Source: Elusimicrobiota bacterium (GTDB taxonomy: Bacteria > Elusimicrobiota > Elusimicrobia > UBA1565). From it: DNA of 64,000 nucleotides. The notes beneath the pieces are model-generated. The model saw nothing but the letters and a program-made list of their open reading frames with translations, was not told the origin of the DNA and searched no databases. Positions 15,349 to 23,488 of this stretch are shown here, in pieces. A program made the translations under genes and the position numbers. The stretch covers positions 62,001 through 126,000 of the forward strand of contig JACRDU010000144.1 in NCBI GenBank assembly GCA_016218495.1, given 5' to 3'. The first letter of the stretch is position 1. Each line of letters opens with the position of its first letter.

Positions 15349-17297
15349 ACGGCTGGTGGGCGGCCGCCGGTCTGGGGGCCTGCGCCGCTCTGGGCTCCTG
15401 GTGGGCCGTGTTCCGGCGCCTGCTCCCCGCCGAGCGCGAGCTGGCCCGCCAGACCCGGCTGGCCGAGTGCCGGGCGGCCTTCGCGCTCGAGCTCCTCAAG
15501 TCGCGGCGCGCCCCTTCGAGCCCCGGGGCCTTGGACGAGGCGCTCCAGGCCGCGGTCGACGCCTTCCTCGGCCGCTTCGGCGGCGTCGCGCTCTTCGTCT
15601 GGGTCAGCCGTTCGTCGGTCGGCGTCCACTCGTCCTCGGACGCGGAACTGGCCGTGCGCAGCGGCCCCCTCGAGGCCCGCGCCCCGTCCGACCTCGCCGC
15701 GCCCGCGGCCCTGTGGGACGAGGCTTTCTCCACTGCGGGCGTCCTGCCCTGGCCGGACCGGTCCCTCGGCGGACCCGCTTCGATACGGCCCTGGGGCTCG
15801 CGCGGACGGGTCTGGGGCCTGCTCGGGGCCGTGCAGACCGCGCCGGGGGAGGACCTGCTCGCCGTCCACGAGCCGGCCGTGGCCGAGCTCTGCGCCTACC
15901 TCGACGCCCTGGCCGAGCGGGCGGCCCAGCTCTGGGAGCTGGAGAAGGACCGGGTCGAGCTGGAGGGCGGCCTCGACGTGACGATGCGGCGCCTCGACGA
16001 GACCAACCTGCAGCTCATCCGGCGCGCCAAGGAGGTCCGGACCTTCCAGGAGGTGACCGACGCCATCACGCGCAACCCCGGCGGCGGCGTGCTCGAGGCC
16101 ATCGTCTCCATCGTGGCGCGCGCCCTGGAGGCGGACCTCTGCGCCTTCCTGCTGCTCGACGACGAGACCGGCGAGCTGGTCACCCAGCCCGGCGCGTTCG
16201 GCATCGCCAGCGACGAAGGGGCCCTCTACCGCATCTCGCTGGCCAACGAGCAGTCCTCCTCCGTGCGGGTCTTCAAGACCGGGGAGCCGTTCCTCACGGC
16301 CGACGCGCAGACCGACCCGGCCGTCATCGCCCGCTACGCCCGGCTGTGGCGCTGCCATTCCCTGCTGGTGGTGCCGCTGGTGCTCGAAGGACGGCGCATC
16401 GGGGTGCTGCGCGTGGGGTCCTTCAAGAAGGCCTTCTTCACCCCCGAGCACACGCAGTTCGTGTCGCTGATCGCCGAGGAGGCCGCCGTGCTCGTGGAGA
16501 GCGCCGTGCTCTCCAAGAGGCTGGCCGCCACCAACAAGCGCCTCGCCGAGATGCACCGCATCAAGGACGACTTCGTCTCCACGGTCAGCCATGAGTTCAA
16601 GACCCCGCTGACCTCCATCCTGGGCTTCCTGGCCGTGCTGCTCGACGGCGACGCCGGCCCGCTGGCGCCCGAGCAGCGCCGGTTCCTGGGCATCGTGCGC
16701 TCCGCGGCGCAGCGCCTCTCCGAGCTGGTGAGCGACATCTTGGACATCTCCAAGCTCGAGACCGGCGTCGAGATGGAGGCCGAGTCGGTCGACCTCGGCG
16801 CCGCCGCGCGCCGGGTCCTCGACGAGACGCGCTGGCGCGGCGAGGAGAAGAAGCTCTCCTTCGAGACCGACATACCGGCCGGCCTGCCCGCCGTCACCGG
16901 CTCCGAGCGCTGGCTGAGCCAGGTCCTCGAGAACCTGCTCTCCAACGCCATCAAGTTCAGCCGCCCCGAAGGCCGGGTCCGGATGTCCCTCTCCCACAAA
17001 GGCGAGGGCATGCAGGCCACGGTGGAGGACGCGGGCGTCGGCATCCCCGAGGCCGACCAGCCCCGCATCTTCGAGAAATTCTTCCGGGCCTCCAACCGCG
17101 ACGCCACCGGGGCGTCCGGCACGGGGCTCGGCCTGGCCATCTGCCGGCGCATCATCGACCGGCACTGCGGGCGCATCTGGTTCGAGTCGGTCGAGGGGAA
17201 GGGGACCAAGTTCCATTTCGTCGTGCCGGTCGCGCGGGCCGTGGAGCCCGCCGCGGGCCGGCCGAAAGACGCTCATGTCGCACCGGAGGGACGATGA
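15345..17297 (+). CDS. GAF-domain sensor histidine kinase
   Basis: A 650-aa kinase. It opens with one membrane-anchor helix (~2-23), then a first sensor region (~40-200), a helix, and a GAF domain (~225-400; ITRNPGGGVLEAIVSIVARA to EGRRIGVLRVGSF). The HisKA domain has H416 in SHEFKTPLTSILGF. The ATPase domain has N box LLSNAIKFS, G1 DAGVGIPEAD, F box IFEKFFRAS and G2 GTGLGLAICRRI. All catalytic motifs are intact. No response regulator gene is in the window, so its partner is elsewhere. It overlaps both neighbouring genes by 4 nt. Confidence 0.92.
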   Translation: MNGWWAAAGLGACAALGSWWAVFRRLLPAERELARQTRLAECRAAFALELLKSRRAPSSPGALDEALQAAVDAFLGRFGGVALFVWVSRSSVGVHSSSDAELAVRSGPLEARAPSDLAAPAALWDEAFSTAGVLPWPDRSLGGPASIRPWGSRGRVWGLLGAVQTAPGEDLLAVHEPAVAELCAYLDALAERAAQLWELEKDRVELEGGLDVTMRRLDETNLQLIRRAKEVRTFQEVTDAITRNPGGGVLEAIVSIVARALEADLCAFLLLDDETGELVTQPGAFGIASDEGALYRISLANEQSSSVRVFKTGEPFLTADAQTDPAVIARYARLWRCHSLLVVPLVLEGRRIGVLRVGSFKKAFFTPEHTQFVSLIAEEAAVLVESAVLSKRLAATNKRLAEMHRIKDDFVSTVSHEFKTPLTSILGFLAVLLDGDAGPLAPEQRRFLGIVRSAAQRLSELVSDILDISKLETGVEMEAESVDLGAAARRVLDETRWRGEEKKLSFETDIPAGLPAVTGSERWLSQVLENLLSNAIKFSRPEGRVRMSLSHKGEGMQATVEDAGVGIPEADQPRIFEKFFRASNRDATGASGTGLGLAICRRIIDRHCGRIWFESVEGKGTKFHFVVPVARAVEPAAGRPKDAHVAPEGR

Positions 17298-17746
17298 ACA
17301 GCAGCAGACTCACGGGCCTGGCGTTGTGCGCGCTCGCAGCCGCGTTGGCGGCGGGGTGCCGCGGAGGCACGTTCGTGAAGGGCGGCCGGGTGCAGGACAC
17401 CCTGAGCCAGGAAGCGGACAAGGGCAAGTACATCGAGTCGATCGGCATCGGAGCCGCCGACCCGACCCTGCCGACCGAGACGCAGCGCCGCGCGCTGTCG
17501 CGCGACGCGGCCATCGTGAAGTCTCAGTACGAGATGCTCTCGATGGTGAAGGGCGTGGAGATCGAAGGAGGCATCACGGTCTCGCGCGCGATGGAGAAGG
17601 ACTCGACCCTGGAGGCGCGCCTCAAGGAGACCATCCGCGGCGCCGAGATCACCAAGACCGAGTTCACCAAGGACGACGGCGCCGTCGTCACGCTGAGGCT
17701 CCTCAAGAAGCGCCTCGAGCAGATGATGGGAGTGAAGTTCAAGTAA
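17294..17746 (+). CDS. LPP20-like lipoprotein
   Basis: A 150-aa lipoprotein: signal peptide ending in lipobox LAAGC (Cys22). The mature part has KYIESIGIGAADPTLPTETQ followed by RRALSRDAAIVKSQYEMLSM, the pattern of LPP20-family proteins in which repeated rounds of processing 'alias' residues precede a small beta domain. Likely anchored in the outer membrane facing the periplasm. It is the first of four lipoprotein genes and overlaps the histidine kinase gene by 4 nt. Exact function is unknown. Confidence 0.75.
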   Translation: MNSSRLTGLALCALAAALAAGCRGGTFVKGGRVQDTLSQEADKGKYIESIGIGAADPTLPTETQRRALSRDAAIVKSQYEMLSMVKGVEIEGGITVSRAMEKDSTLEARLKETIRGAEITKTEFTKDDGAVVTLRLLKKRLEQMMGVKFK

Positions 17747-17780
17747 GAGGCGGACCCGTCCCGATCCGTGCGCCGGCCGC

Positions 17781-17805
17781 CCCCCGGAGCCTCAGGCTCC
17801 GGGGG
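17781..17805 (+). terminator. Perfect GC-rich inverted repeat between lipoprotein genes
   Basis: Arms CCCCCGGAGCCT (17781-17792) and AGGCTCCGGGGG (17794-17805) flank a single C. The transcript would form a very stable hairpin. It lacks a U-run, so it could be an attenuator or an RNA-stability element between the LPP20-like and FlgT-like genes. Confidence 0.5.
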
Positions 17806-17825
17806 CGTGCCCGGCGGGAGAACCC

Positions 17826-18953
17826 ATGACACGCACGCGCATACTTGTCGCGGTGGCCGCCGCGTTGGCCCTGGCCGGCTGTTCCCATCAGCGCATGAAG
17901 GTGGGCAAGACCGAAGACGGAGAGGTCATCGAGGCCGAGGGCTGGTCGCCCATCGACGCCGCGGACCTGCTCGCCACCAAGAAGCGTTCCCTGGCCGAGG
18001 CCCAGAAGAAGGCCGTCGAGCGGGTGGTGGGGGTGTACATCTCGGCCAAGACGCGCGTGGCCCAGGCCGTGTCGCTGGACCAGAACATCCTGGCCAACGT
18101 GGGCGGCTACATCAAGAAGTACGACGTGCTCTCCGAGAAGCAGGAAGACGGCTTCTACAAGACCGTCATCCGCGCCCATGTCCTCTACAAGAAGGTGGGC
18201 GACGACCTCAACGGGCTGGGCCTCATCAGGCCCGACGCCCCGCCCGGAAACCCGAAGGTGATGGTCGTGCTGGCCGGGGAGGCCGGGGCGGACCGGGCGG
18301 AGAGTCCGGCGGCCGGCGCCGTACGCAAGGTCCTGGTCGACCGCGGCTTCCAGGTCGTCGACCCGGCCGAGCTCGAGCGCAAGGGCCTGGTCAGAGGAGC
18401 CGATGCGAAGGCATTGCTCGGCGCGGGCAAGGCGCTGGGGGCCGACCTGGTCGTCACCGGGCTGTCCTCGGCCCGCGAGCTGACCGACGTCCGGCTCGGG
18501 GGCTTCCGGTCCTGGCGCTCGCGCGTCGAGATCCAGGCCATGCGCGCCGCCACCGCCGAGGTGGTCTCGCGGCGCACCCAGGAGGCCTCCGGGCTCGACC
18601 CCGACGGGGACATCGCCCGGGCCAAGGCCCTGGAGAACGCGGGGACTCTGGCCGCCGAATCGCTGGCGGCCGAGCTCTCCCAGGTCCTCTCCAAGCGCGT
18701 CACCGTCAGCCTGCGCGTGTCCGGGCTCAAGGGCGGTCTGGCCACCGTCCAGCGTCTGGCCGAGGAGCTCCGGCTGCAGCCCGACATCGCCCAGGCCGTC
18801 CTCGAAGGCTACGGAGACGGGGTCGCCGAGATCAAGGTGACGACGGAAGGGTTCACCGGCGACGAACTGGCCGCCCTCCTGGTGCGCCTGAAGAAGTACT
18901 CCTTCACGATGAAGAGCGTGACCCCGTATCTCGTCGAAGCGGATATTGACTAA
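17826..18953 (+). CDS. FlgT-like lipoprotein
   Basis: A 375-aa lipoprotein (lipobox LALAGC, Cys19). Residues ~35-125 resemble the N-terminal domain of FlgT and related proteins: EGWSPIDAADLLATKKRSLA, AQKKAVERVVGVYISAKT and EDGFYKTVIRAHVLYKKVGD. Residues ~145-290 resemble a TolB-N/CsgG-type alpha/beta module (VVLAGEAGAD, VLVDRGFQVVDPAELE, ADLVVTGLSSAREL). The rest is a small alpha/beta end domain. FlgT stabilises flagellar outer-membrane rings, but no flagellar gene is present here, so a role in another envelope machine is inferred. Its end overlaps the next gene by 8 nt. Confidence 0.7.
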   Translation: MTRTRILVAVAAALALAGCSHQRMKVGKTEDGEVIEAEGWSPIDAADLLATKKRSLAEAQKKAVERVVGVYISAKTRVAQAVSLDQNILANVGGYIKKYDVLSEKQEDGFYKTVIRAHVLYKKVGDDLNGLGLIRPDAPPGNPKVMVVLAGEAGADRAESPAAGAVRKVLVDRGFQVVDPAELERKGLVRGADAKALLGAGKALGADLVVTGLSSARELTDVRLGGFRSWRSRVEIQAMRAATAEVVSRRTQEASGLDPDGDIARAKALENAGTLAAESLAAELSQVLSKRVTVSLRVSGLKGGLATVQRLAEELRLQPDIAQAVLEGYGDGVAEIKVTTEGFTGDELAALLVRLKKYSFTMKSVTPYLVEADID

Positions 18954-19554
18954 ACAGAGCCTCCTCCTGGCCGCAGCGCTGACCGGCTGCGCGGGGCCCG
19001 GGCTGCGCTATGCGGCGCCGGACCTGGCCGCGCGCATGCCGAGGACGGCGGCGCTGCTCCCCTTCGACAACGAGAGCGTCAACCTGCGCGGGCCGGATAT
19101 CCTGAGGGGGCTGGTGTCGGAGTCCCTGCGCGCCAGAGGCTGGACCCTGGCCGACCAGGACGCCGTCGACGAGACCCTCCATCGTCTTGGGGTGACGGAG
19201 GGCGGACAGCTGGGCGCCCTCGACCCCAAGCGCCTGGGCGCCGCGCTGGGCGTGCCGGCCCTGATGTTCGGCACGGTGGAGGAGTTCACCTATCAAAACG
19301 TCGGCTTCGTGCGGCGGCGGGCCGTCCGGCTCTCGCTCAAGCTCGTCGACTCCGCTACCGGCGAGAGGCTCTGGGAGGCCGGGGGGGAGGAGACCTCCGG
19401 CAAGCTCGCCATCAAGGAAGGCGCCGCCGGGCGTTCGTTCATCGAGGGCCTGGCCGAGCAGGCGGCGGAGACGGCCTTGGGGGTCCCGCTGGCCCAGGAG
19501 TCGCGGGCGGCCGTGGAAAAGGTAATCTCATATCTGTCGGCAGGAGGTCTGTGA
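18946..19554 (+). CDS. GNA1162/DUF799-like lipoprotein
   Basis: A 202-aa product read from a TTG at 18946 (MTKQSLLLAAALTGC), the only start that gives a signal peptide with a lipobox (LTGC, Cys15). The mature protein has RTAALLPFDNESVNLRGPDI, GLVSESLRARGWTLADQDAV and LGVPALMFGTVEEFTYQNVG, the layout of the GNA1162/DUF799 family, which is structurally related to the TolB N-terminal and CsgG folds. The start overlaps the FlgT-like gene, and its stop overlaps the next ATG (TGATG). It is probably part of a periplasmic or outer-membrane complex with its neighbours. Confidence 0.75.
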   Translation: MTKQSLLLAAALTGCAGPGLRYAAPDLAARMPRTAALLPFDNESVNLRGPDILRGLVSESLRARGWTLADQDAVDETLHRLGVTEGGQLGALDPKRLGAALGVPALMFGTVEEFTYQNVGFVRRRAVRLSLKLVDSATGERLWEAGGEETSGKLAIKEGAAGRSFIEGLAEQAAETALGVPLAQESRAAVEKVISYLSAGGL

Positions 19555-20486
19555 TGAGGAAGGCACTGGTGTTGGTCGCGGCGCTCGGCGCCCTGGCGGC
19601 GTGCGCGCCGCGCGAGACGGTCCAGAGGGAGTCGCCGATGACGGCGACGGAGACGAAGGGGAAGCCCTCCAAGTACTTCGGGCCCAAGCGGCGCATCGGC
19701 GTCGTCGATTTCGAGAACAAGACCGCCTACGGCTCTCGCCTGGGCGAGGCCACCTCGGACATCCTCATCACCGAGCTGGCCAAGACCAACCGCTTCGTCG
19801 TCGTGGAGCGCTCCAAGCTCAACAAGATCCTCGACGAGCAGAAGCTCCAGGCCTCCGGCGCCATCGACCCGCGCACCGTCGTGCAGGTGGGCAAGGTGCT
19901 GGGCCTCAACGCCATCGTGACCGGCTCGGTGACCGAGTTCGGCGTGAAGACGGAGGGCTCGGAGTACCTGCTGGTCCAGTCCAAGCGCCAGACCGCCGAG
20001 GCCTCGGTGGACATCCGGCTCGTGGACGCGGAGACCGGCCAGGTCCTCTACGCCGATTCCGGCAAGGGCACGGCCAAGAGCGGCAAGGGCTCGGTGCTGG
20101 GCCTGGGCACGCGCGGGGGCTACGACGAGACCCTCGAGGGCAAGGCCCTGCGCGCCGCCATCGTGCAGTTCACCGACAACATCGTCAAGCAGGTCTCGAA
20201 GAAGCCCTGGTCCTGCCGCGTCGCGGCGGTCAAGGGGGACCTGGTCTACCTCAACGCCGGCACCTCGATGGGCGTGGAGAGCGGGATGGAGCTCAAGTGC
20301 TACCACCTGGGCAAGGCCATCATCGATCCGACCACGGGCCTGTCTTTGGGCAACGAGGAGTCCGAGGTGGGCACGGTGGAGGTCACCGGGGCGCTGGGCG
20401 ACACCGGCGAGGGCTCCACGGCCAAGATCACCCGCCGCACCGGCCCGGCCCCCGAGCCCAAGGACATCTGCCGGATGGCGGACTAA
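19554..20486 (+). CDS. CsgG/HfaB-family lipoprotein
   Basis: A 310-aa lipoprotein with lipobox LAAC. The CsgG core is clear: RRIGVVDFENKTAYGSRLGE, SDILITELAKTNRFVVVERS, LNKILDEQKLQASGAIDP, GLNAIVTGSVTEFG, and a strand with SVDIRLVDAETGQVLYADSG. CsgG forms an outer-membrane secretion pore; related HfaB helps anchor a holdfast. An extra ~80-residue C-terminal domain follows (KPWSCRVAAVKGDLVYLNAG), a feature of many CsgG-like proteins outside curli systems. I start at the ATG at 19554, which has CAGGAGG at 19541-19547. No curlin genes are nearby. Its TAA shares CTAA with the convergent gene's stop. Confidence 0.85.
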   Translation: MRKALVLVAALGALAACAPRETVQRESPMTATETKGKPSKYFGPKRRIGVVDFENKTAYGSRLGEATSDILITELAKTNRFVVVERSKLNKILDEQKLQASGAIDPRTVVQVGKVLGLNAIVTGSVTEFGVKTEGSEYLLVQSKRQTAEASVDIRLVDAETGQVLYADSGKGTAKSGKGSVLGLGTRGGYDETLEGKALRAAIVQFTDNIVKQVSKKPWSCRVAAVKGDLVYLNAGTSMGVESGMELKCYHLGKAIIDPTTGLSLGNEESEVGTVEVTGALGDTGEGSTAKITRRTGPAPEPKDICRMAD

Positions 20487-22264
20487 AGCGGGTTCTTGAG
20501 GGCTGGTCTGGAGGGGTCTATCGCCAGCGCCCGCACCATCTCGCGCTCGGCGTAGGCCTGGGCCCCCGCCTTCTCGTACAACCGGGCCAGGCGCGCATGG
20601 GCGTCGGCGTCGGCCGTCACGTCGTAGACGAAGATGGAGTTCCCCAGCACGGCCTCGGGCTTGCGCGCGTCCAGCCAGGCGAAGGGGTCCGGCCCCAGGA
20701 AGCGCCGCAGGTAGACCCCCGTGCGGTTCGTGGCGCTGAGCGCCAGCAGCTCCTTCTTGGGCGACGGGGCGCCGAGGCGCGTCTTCTCTCCCCAGACCCC
20801 GAACGACCAAAGGTCCTGGAACGGGAAGCCCACGGCGTCGACCAGAGTGGCGCCGTAGTAGGACAGGATGACTTCGTCGGCCCCTGAGCGGCGTACGTAG
20901 TCCCGCAGCAGCCAGAGGTCCTGTCCCCAATCGGCGTTGGCGTCGGAGAGGCGCCGCCACCCCTGGGTCGGCCCGCCGCCCAAGGCGTTGAAGTAGGTCA
21001 GGTAGTGGGGATGCAGGGCCAGGGAAGAAACGGCCGTCCAGGCCCCCAACGCCGCTCCCAGCCAGGGCCGCTTCGCCGCGGCGAGGGCGGCCGGCACGGC
21101 CAGCAAGGCGACCACGGGCAGGATGTAGCGCAGGCCGATTTGGATGGGGTTGCGCGAGGCGATGACGAGCAGGACGACGGCGGGCAGCAGGATGCCGGCC
21201 GTGAGGAAGGCCTCGCGGCGCGTCCAGACCCGGCGCGCCAGCCAAACAGGGGGCAGCAGCAGCAGGGCCGGGGAGAGCTTCAGCGCCAGGCAGGCCAGGA
21301 AGTAGCTCCGGAAGCCTTTGTACGACACCTGGCCGAACATATAGGTCGCCTGCCCCCGCGACTGATAGGCGAGGGTGTTCTTGACCGACAGCCAGTAGAA
21401 GCGGATGTCGGTGACGAGGTAGGCGGCGAGGAAGACGGCCGCGGCCGCGGCCGCTCCCGCCGCGAAGGAGAGCCCCAGACGCTTCCAGGCTTCACGCTCC
21501 CTCGGGACCACCCCGGAGGTCCCGGCCCAGGCCAAAATCAGGAGGAAGGCCGGCCCCATGGTCAGCGCATTGTGCTTGGACAACAGGGCCGCCGCCGTGA
21601 GGGCGCCGAGCAGAATCCCGCGCCTTGGGGAGGGTGCCTCCAGCGTCCAGAGCAGGGCCAGCGTGGAAAGCAGGCAGAGGAACGCCACCAGGCCGTCCTC
21701 TCCCACCAGGCCGGCGTAGGCCAGGAGGTTGGGCGACATGCTCAAGAAGAACGTCAGCCACAGGGCCGCCGTCGTGCCGAAGAGGAGGGCGCCCAGGGCG
21801 AAGGCCCCCAAGAGCGCAAGGGAGCAGGCCAAGATGAGGGTGGCCCGGGACCAATAGAGGAGGCGCTCCTCGGAGACCTTGTTGGTGTGGAGGTCTTTGA
21901 GGAAGAAGCGCCAACGGTGGTCGTGCAGGCCGTTCCAGGGCGTGTCCGCGTTCAGCCAGAGGTCGGCCTTCCTCCAATCCTCGTCCTCCCTGTCGAAGGA
22001 CGCGCCCAAGGCCTTCGCGGGGGCGCCTGCTATCCAAGGCACGAGGGGGGGCTTGTCGATGGAGAGCCGGAAGTCCCCGGTCTCCCAGAGCGAATGGCCA
22101 TAGACGAGGTAGAGCGCCTCGTCGTAGCAGGGGGATTCTATCGCCGCGCGGTGGAGCAGGCGCCCCGCGAATAGGGCGCAGAGCAGGAGGGCGGCGGCCC
22201 AATGGGCCGGAGAGGGTGCGGCGGGCGGATGCACTTCCCTGTCGCCGCGCTTGCCCTTGCCCAC
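20483..22264 (-). CDS. GT39/PMT-type membrane glycosyltransferase
   Basis: A 593-aa membrane protein from a GTG start. It has about ten hydrophobic segments. The first extracytoplasmic loop has the acidic catalytic motif of the family (SPCYDEALYLVYGHSLWE), then SIDKPPLVPWIAGAPAKALG. A second conserved stretch is MSPNLLAYAGLVGEDGL. Such enzymes move sugars from a polyprenyl-phosphate carrier to protein or lipid. The end (~555-593, LARLYEKAGAQAYAEREMVR) resembles a single TPR. It converges on the CsgG-like gene with a 4-bp overlap of stop codons. The acceptor is unknown. Confidence 0.85.
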   Translation of the reverse strand: MGKGKRGDREVHPPAAPSPAHWAAALLLCALFAGRLLHRAAIESPCYDEALYLVYGHSLWETGDFRLSIDKPPLVPWIAGAPAKALGASFDREDEDWRKADLWLNADTPWNGLHDHRWRFFLKDLHTNKVSEERLLYWSRATLILACSLALLGAFALGALLFGTTAALWLTFFLSMSPNLLAYAGLVGEDGLVAFLCLLSTLALLWTLEAPSPRRGILLGALTAAALLSKHNALTMGPAFLLILAWAGTSGVVPREREAWKRLGLSFAAGAAAAAAVFLAAYLVTDIRFYWLSVKNTLAYQSRGQATYMFGQVSYKGFRSYFLACLALKLSPALLLLPPVWLARRVWTRREAFLTAGILLPAVVLLVIASRNPIQIGLRYILPVVALLAVPAALAAAKRPWLGAALGAWTAVSSLALHPHYLTYFNALGGGPTQGWRRLSDANADWGQDLWLLRDYVRRSGADEVILSYYGATLVDAVGFPFQDLWSFGVWGEKTRLGAPSPKKELLALSATNRTGVYLRRFLGPDPFAWLDARKPEAVLGNSIFVYDVTADADAHARLARLYEKAGAQAYAEREMVRALAIDPSRPALKNPL

Positions 22265-22307
22265 CGGGCGATTATAGGGAACTTCCCTCCCGGTCGAACG
22301 GCCCGCC

Positions 22308-22478
22308 CTAACGGCCCGGGCTGAAGAGGCGCTGCACGCCGACCAGGCGGCGGGTCTCGTCGGATTTCTGGATGTCGAAACCGCGCTGGCGCGCAGGGTG
22401 CTTCGTCCAGTGGCCGGGGGCTTTCTTGGGACCGGAGCGTTCGCTGAAATAGCGGAACCAAAGGGCTTTGTTCTTCAT
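22308..22478 (-). CDS. Small basic protein, 56 aa
   Basis: A 56-codon gene starting MKNKALWFRYFSERSG and ending RRLVGVQRLFSPGR. AGAAGG lies five bases before the ATG. It is strongly basic and soluble, has two Trp residues, and fills the gap between two minus-strand membrane-protein genes. The good ribosome binding site and the lack of any competing frame support a real gene. Family not recognised. Confidence 0.5.
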   Translation of the reverse strand: MKNKALWFRYFSERSGPKKAPGHWTKHPARQRGFDIQKSDETRRLVGVQRLFSPGR

Positions 22479-22558
22479 AGCACCTTCTGAGGGTCTGGGA
22501 GGCCCTCTGCACCCATTGTAGCCCCGGGGCGGGGGAAGTCAATTGTGGAATTGTGACT

Positions 22559-23437
22559 TCAATGCTCGAACCACTTCTTCCCGCCGACGCCCGCGTGCGT
22601 GCAGTCGAGGAAGAACCAGCCATGGCAGGGCGACTCCGGGGCGTAGACATACCCCCAGCGCCCGGTATCCCTGAGGCGGTTCCCCAGCAGGGCCTGGCCC
22701 GCCTCGCGGCGGCCCGAACACACCTGCGCCCCATAGACTTCGACTCCGGGGGCCGCGGGATGGTCGTCCGTCTCGGCCGGGGTCAGATAATCGTAGCGGG
22801 CCATGAACTGGTCGGAGTTCGCCGGGAGGTCCAGGCCTTTGGCGGCGGCACCGTCGATCGCGGCCCTCATGTGGCGCGGGATTTCCGCGTGGATTCCCGC
22901 CAAGGCCTGCGCCATCTCGTAAATGGCGAAGAGCGCGCCCGAGATTATCAGGAGGCCGGCTGCGGTGACCAGCGCCCTGCGCCATAAGGGAGGGCTGCCG
23001 ACATAGACGACGCGCGTCCCCTCCGCGAAGTCGTGCAGGGCACGCTTGAAGGGCGTGACGGCGGCGCTCAGGAACCCCAGGCCCAGCAGAGCCAAAGACA
23101 CCCACTGGAGCAGCGCGCGGGCGAGGGAGCGTCCGGGGCCGATCGGCGTGCCGTCCAGCGACACCACGGCGATGCCCGCCGCCAGCTTGCCGGGGGTCCT
23201 CCCCGAGCCCAGCCAATGGGAGAGGGTGAAGTAGACGATGAGGCCGAGGGCTCCGCAGACTTCGTAGCCTTCCCGGGAGAGCCTCAGGCTCGAGGTGAGT
23301 CCCAGGAGGATGGGCGCCCAAAGGACGGTCAGCGCGATGAGCCAGTCGAGCCCCAACGCTCCCGCCCTGATCCAGAATCCGGCCGGTTCCGGCTCGGAAA
23401 GGCCTTCGACGGCGGTCCCTGCTCCGGGATTTTCCAT
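22559..23437 (-). CDS. RDD-family membrane protein with soluble C-terminal extension
   Basis: A 292-aa protein. Residues ~18-150 are an RDD domain: GFWIRAGALGLDWLIALTVL (R and D), several hydrophobic helices, and SGRTPGKLAAGIAVVSLDG. A further hydrophobic helix (~155-175) is followed by ~120 extracytoplasmic residues. The last part (GRWGYVYAPESPCHGWFFLD with a later CTH) resembles the C-terminal disulphide region of pilins or pseudopilins, but this is weak. AAGGAG precedes the ATG. RDD proteins are often transporters or protein-processing partners; the role here is unknown. Confidence 0.75.
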   Translation of the reverse strand: MENPGAGTAVEGLSEPEPAGFWIRAGALGLDWLIALTVLWAPILLGLTSSLRLSREGYEVCGALGLIVYFTLSHWLGSGRTPGKLAAGIAVVSLDGTPIGPGRSLARALLQWVSLALLGLGFLSAAVTPFKRALHDFAEGTRVVYVGSPPLWRRALVTAAGLLIISGALFAIYEMAQALAGIHAEIPRHMRAAIDGAAAKGLDLPANSDQFMARYDYLTPAETDDHPAAPGVEVYGAQVCSGRREAGQALLGNRLRDTGRWGYVYAPESPCHGWFFLDCTHAGVGGKKWFEH

Positions 23438-23488
23438 TGATGGGCTCCTTGCCCAAGTCTATCAAACCCCCTCGGCTCCTGGCGCGCC

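Noticed and set aside
15356-16594. A 412-codon plus-strand frame overlapping the histidine kinase gene
   Set aside because: It is Arg/Gly/Pro-rich with no motifs, whereas the other frame contains all the histidine-kinase boxes.
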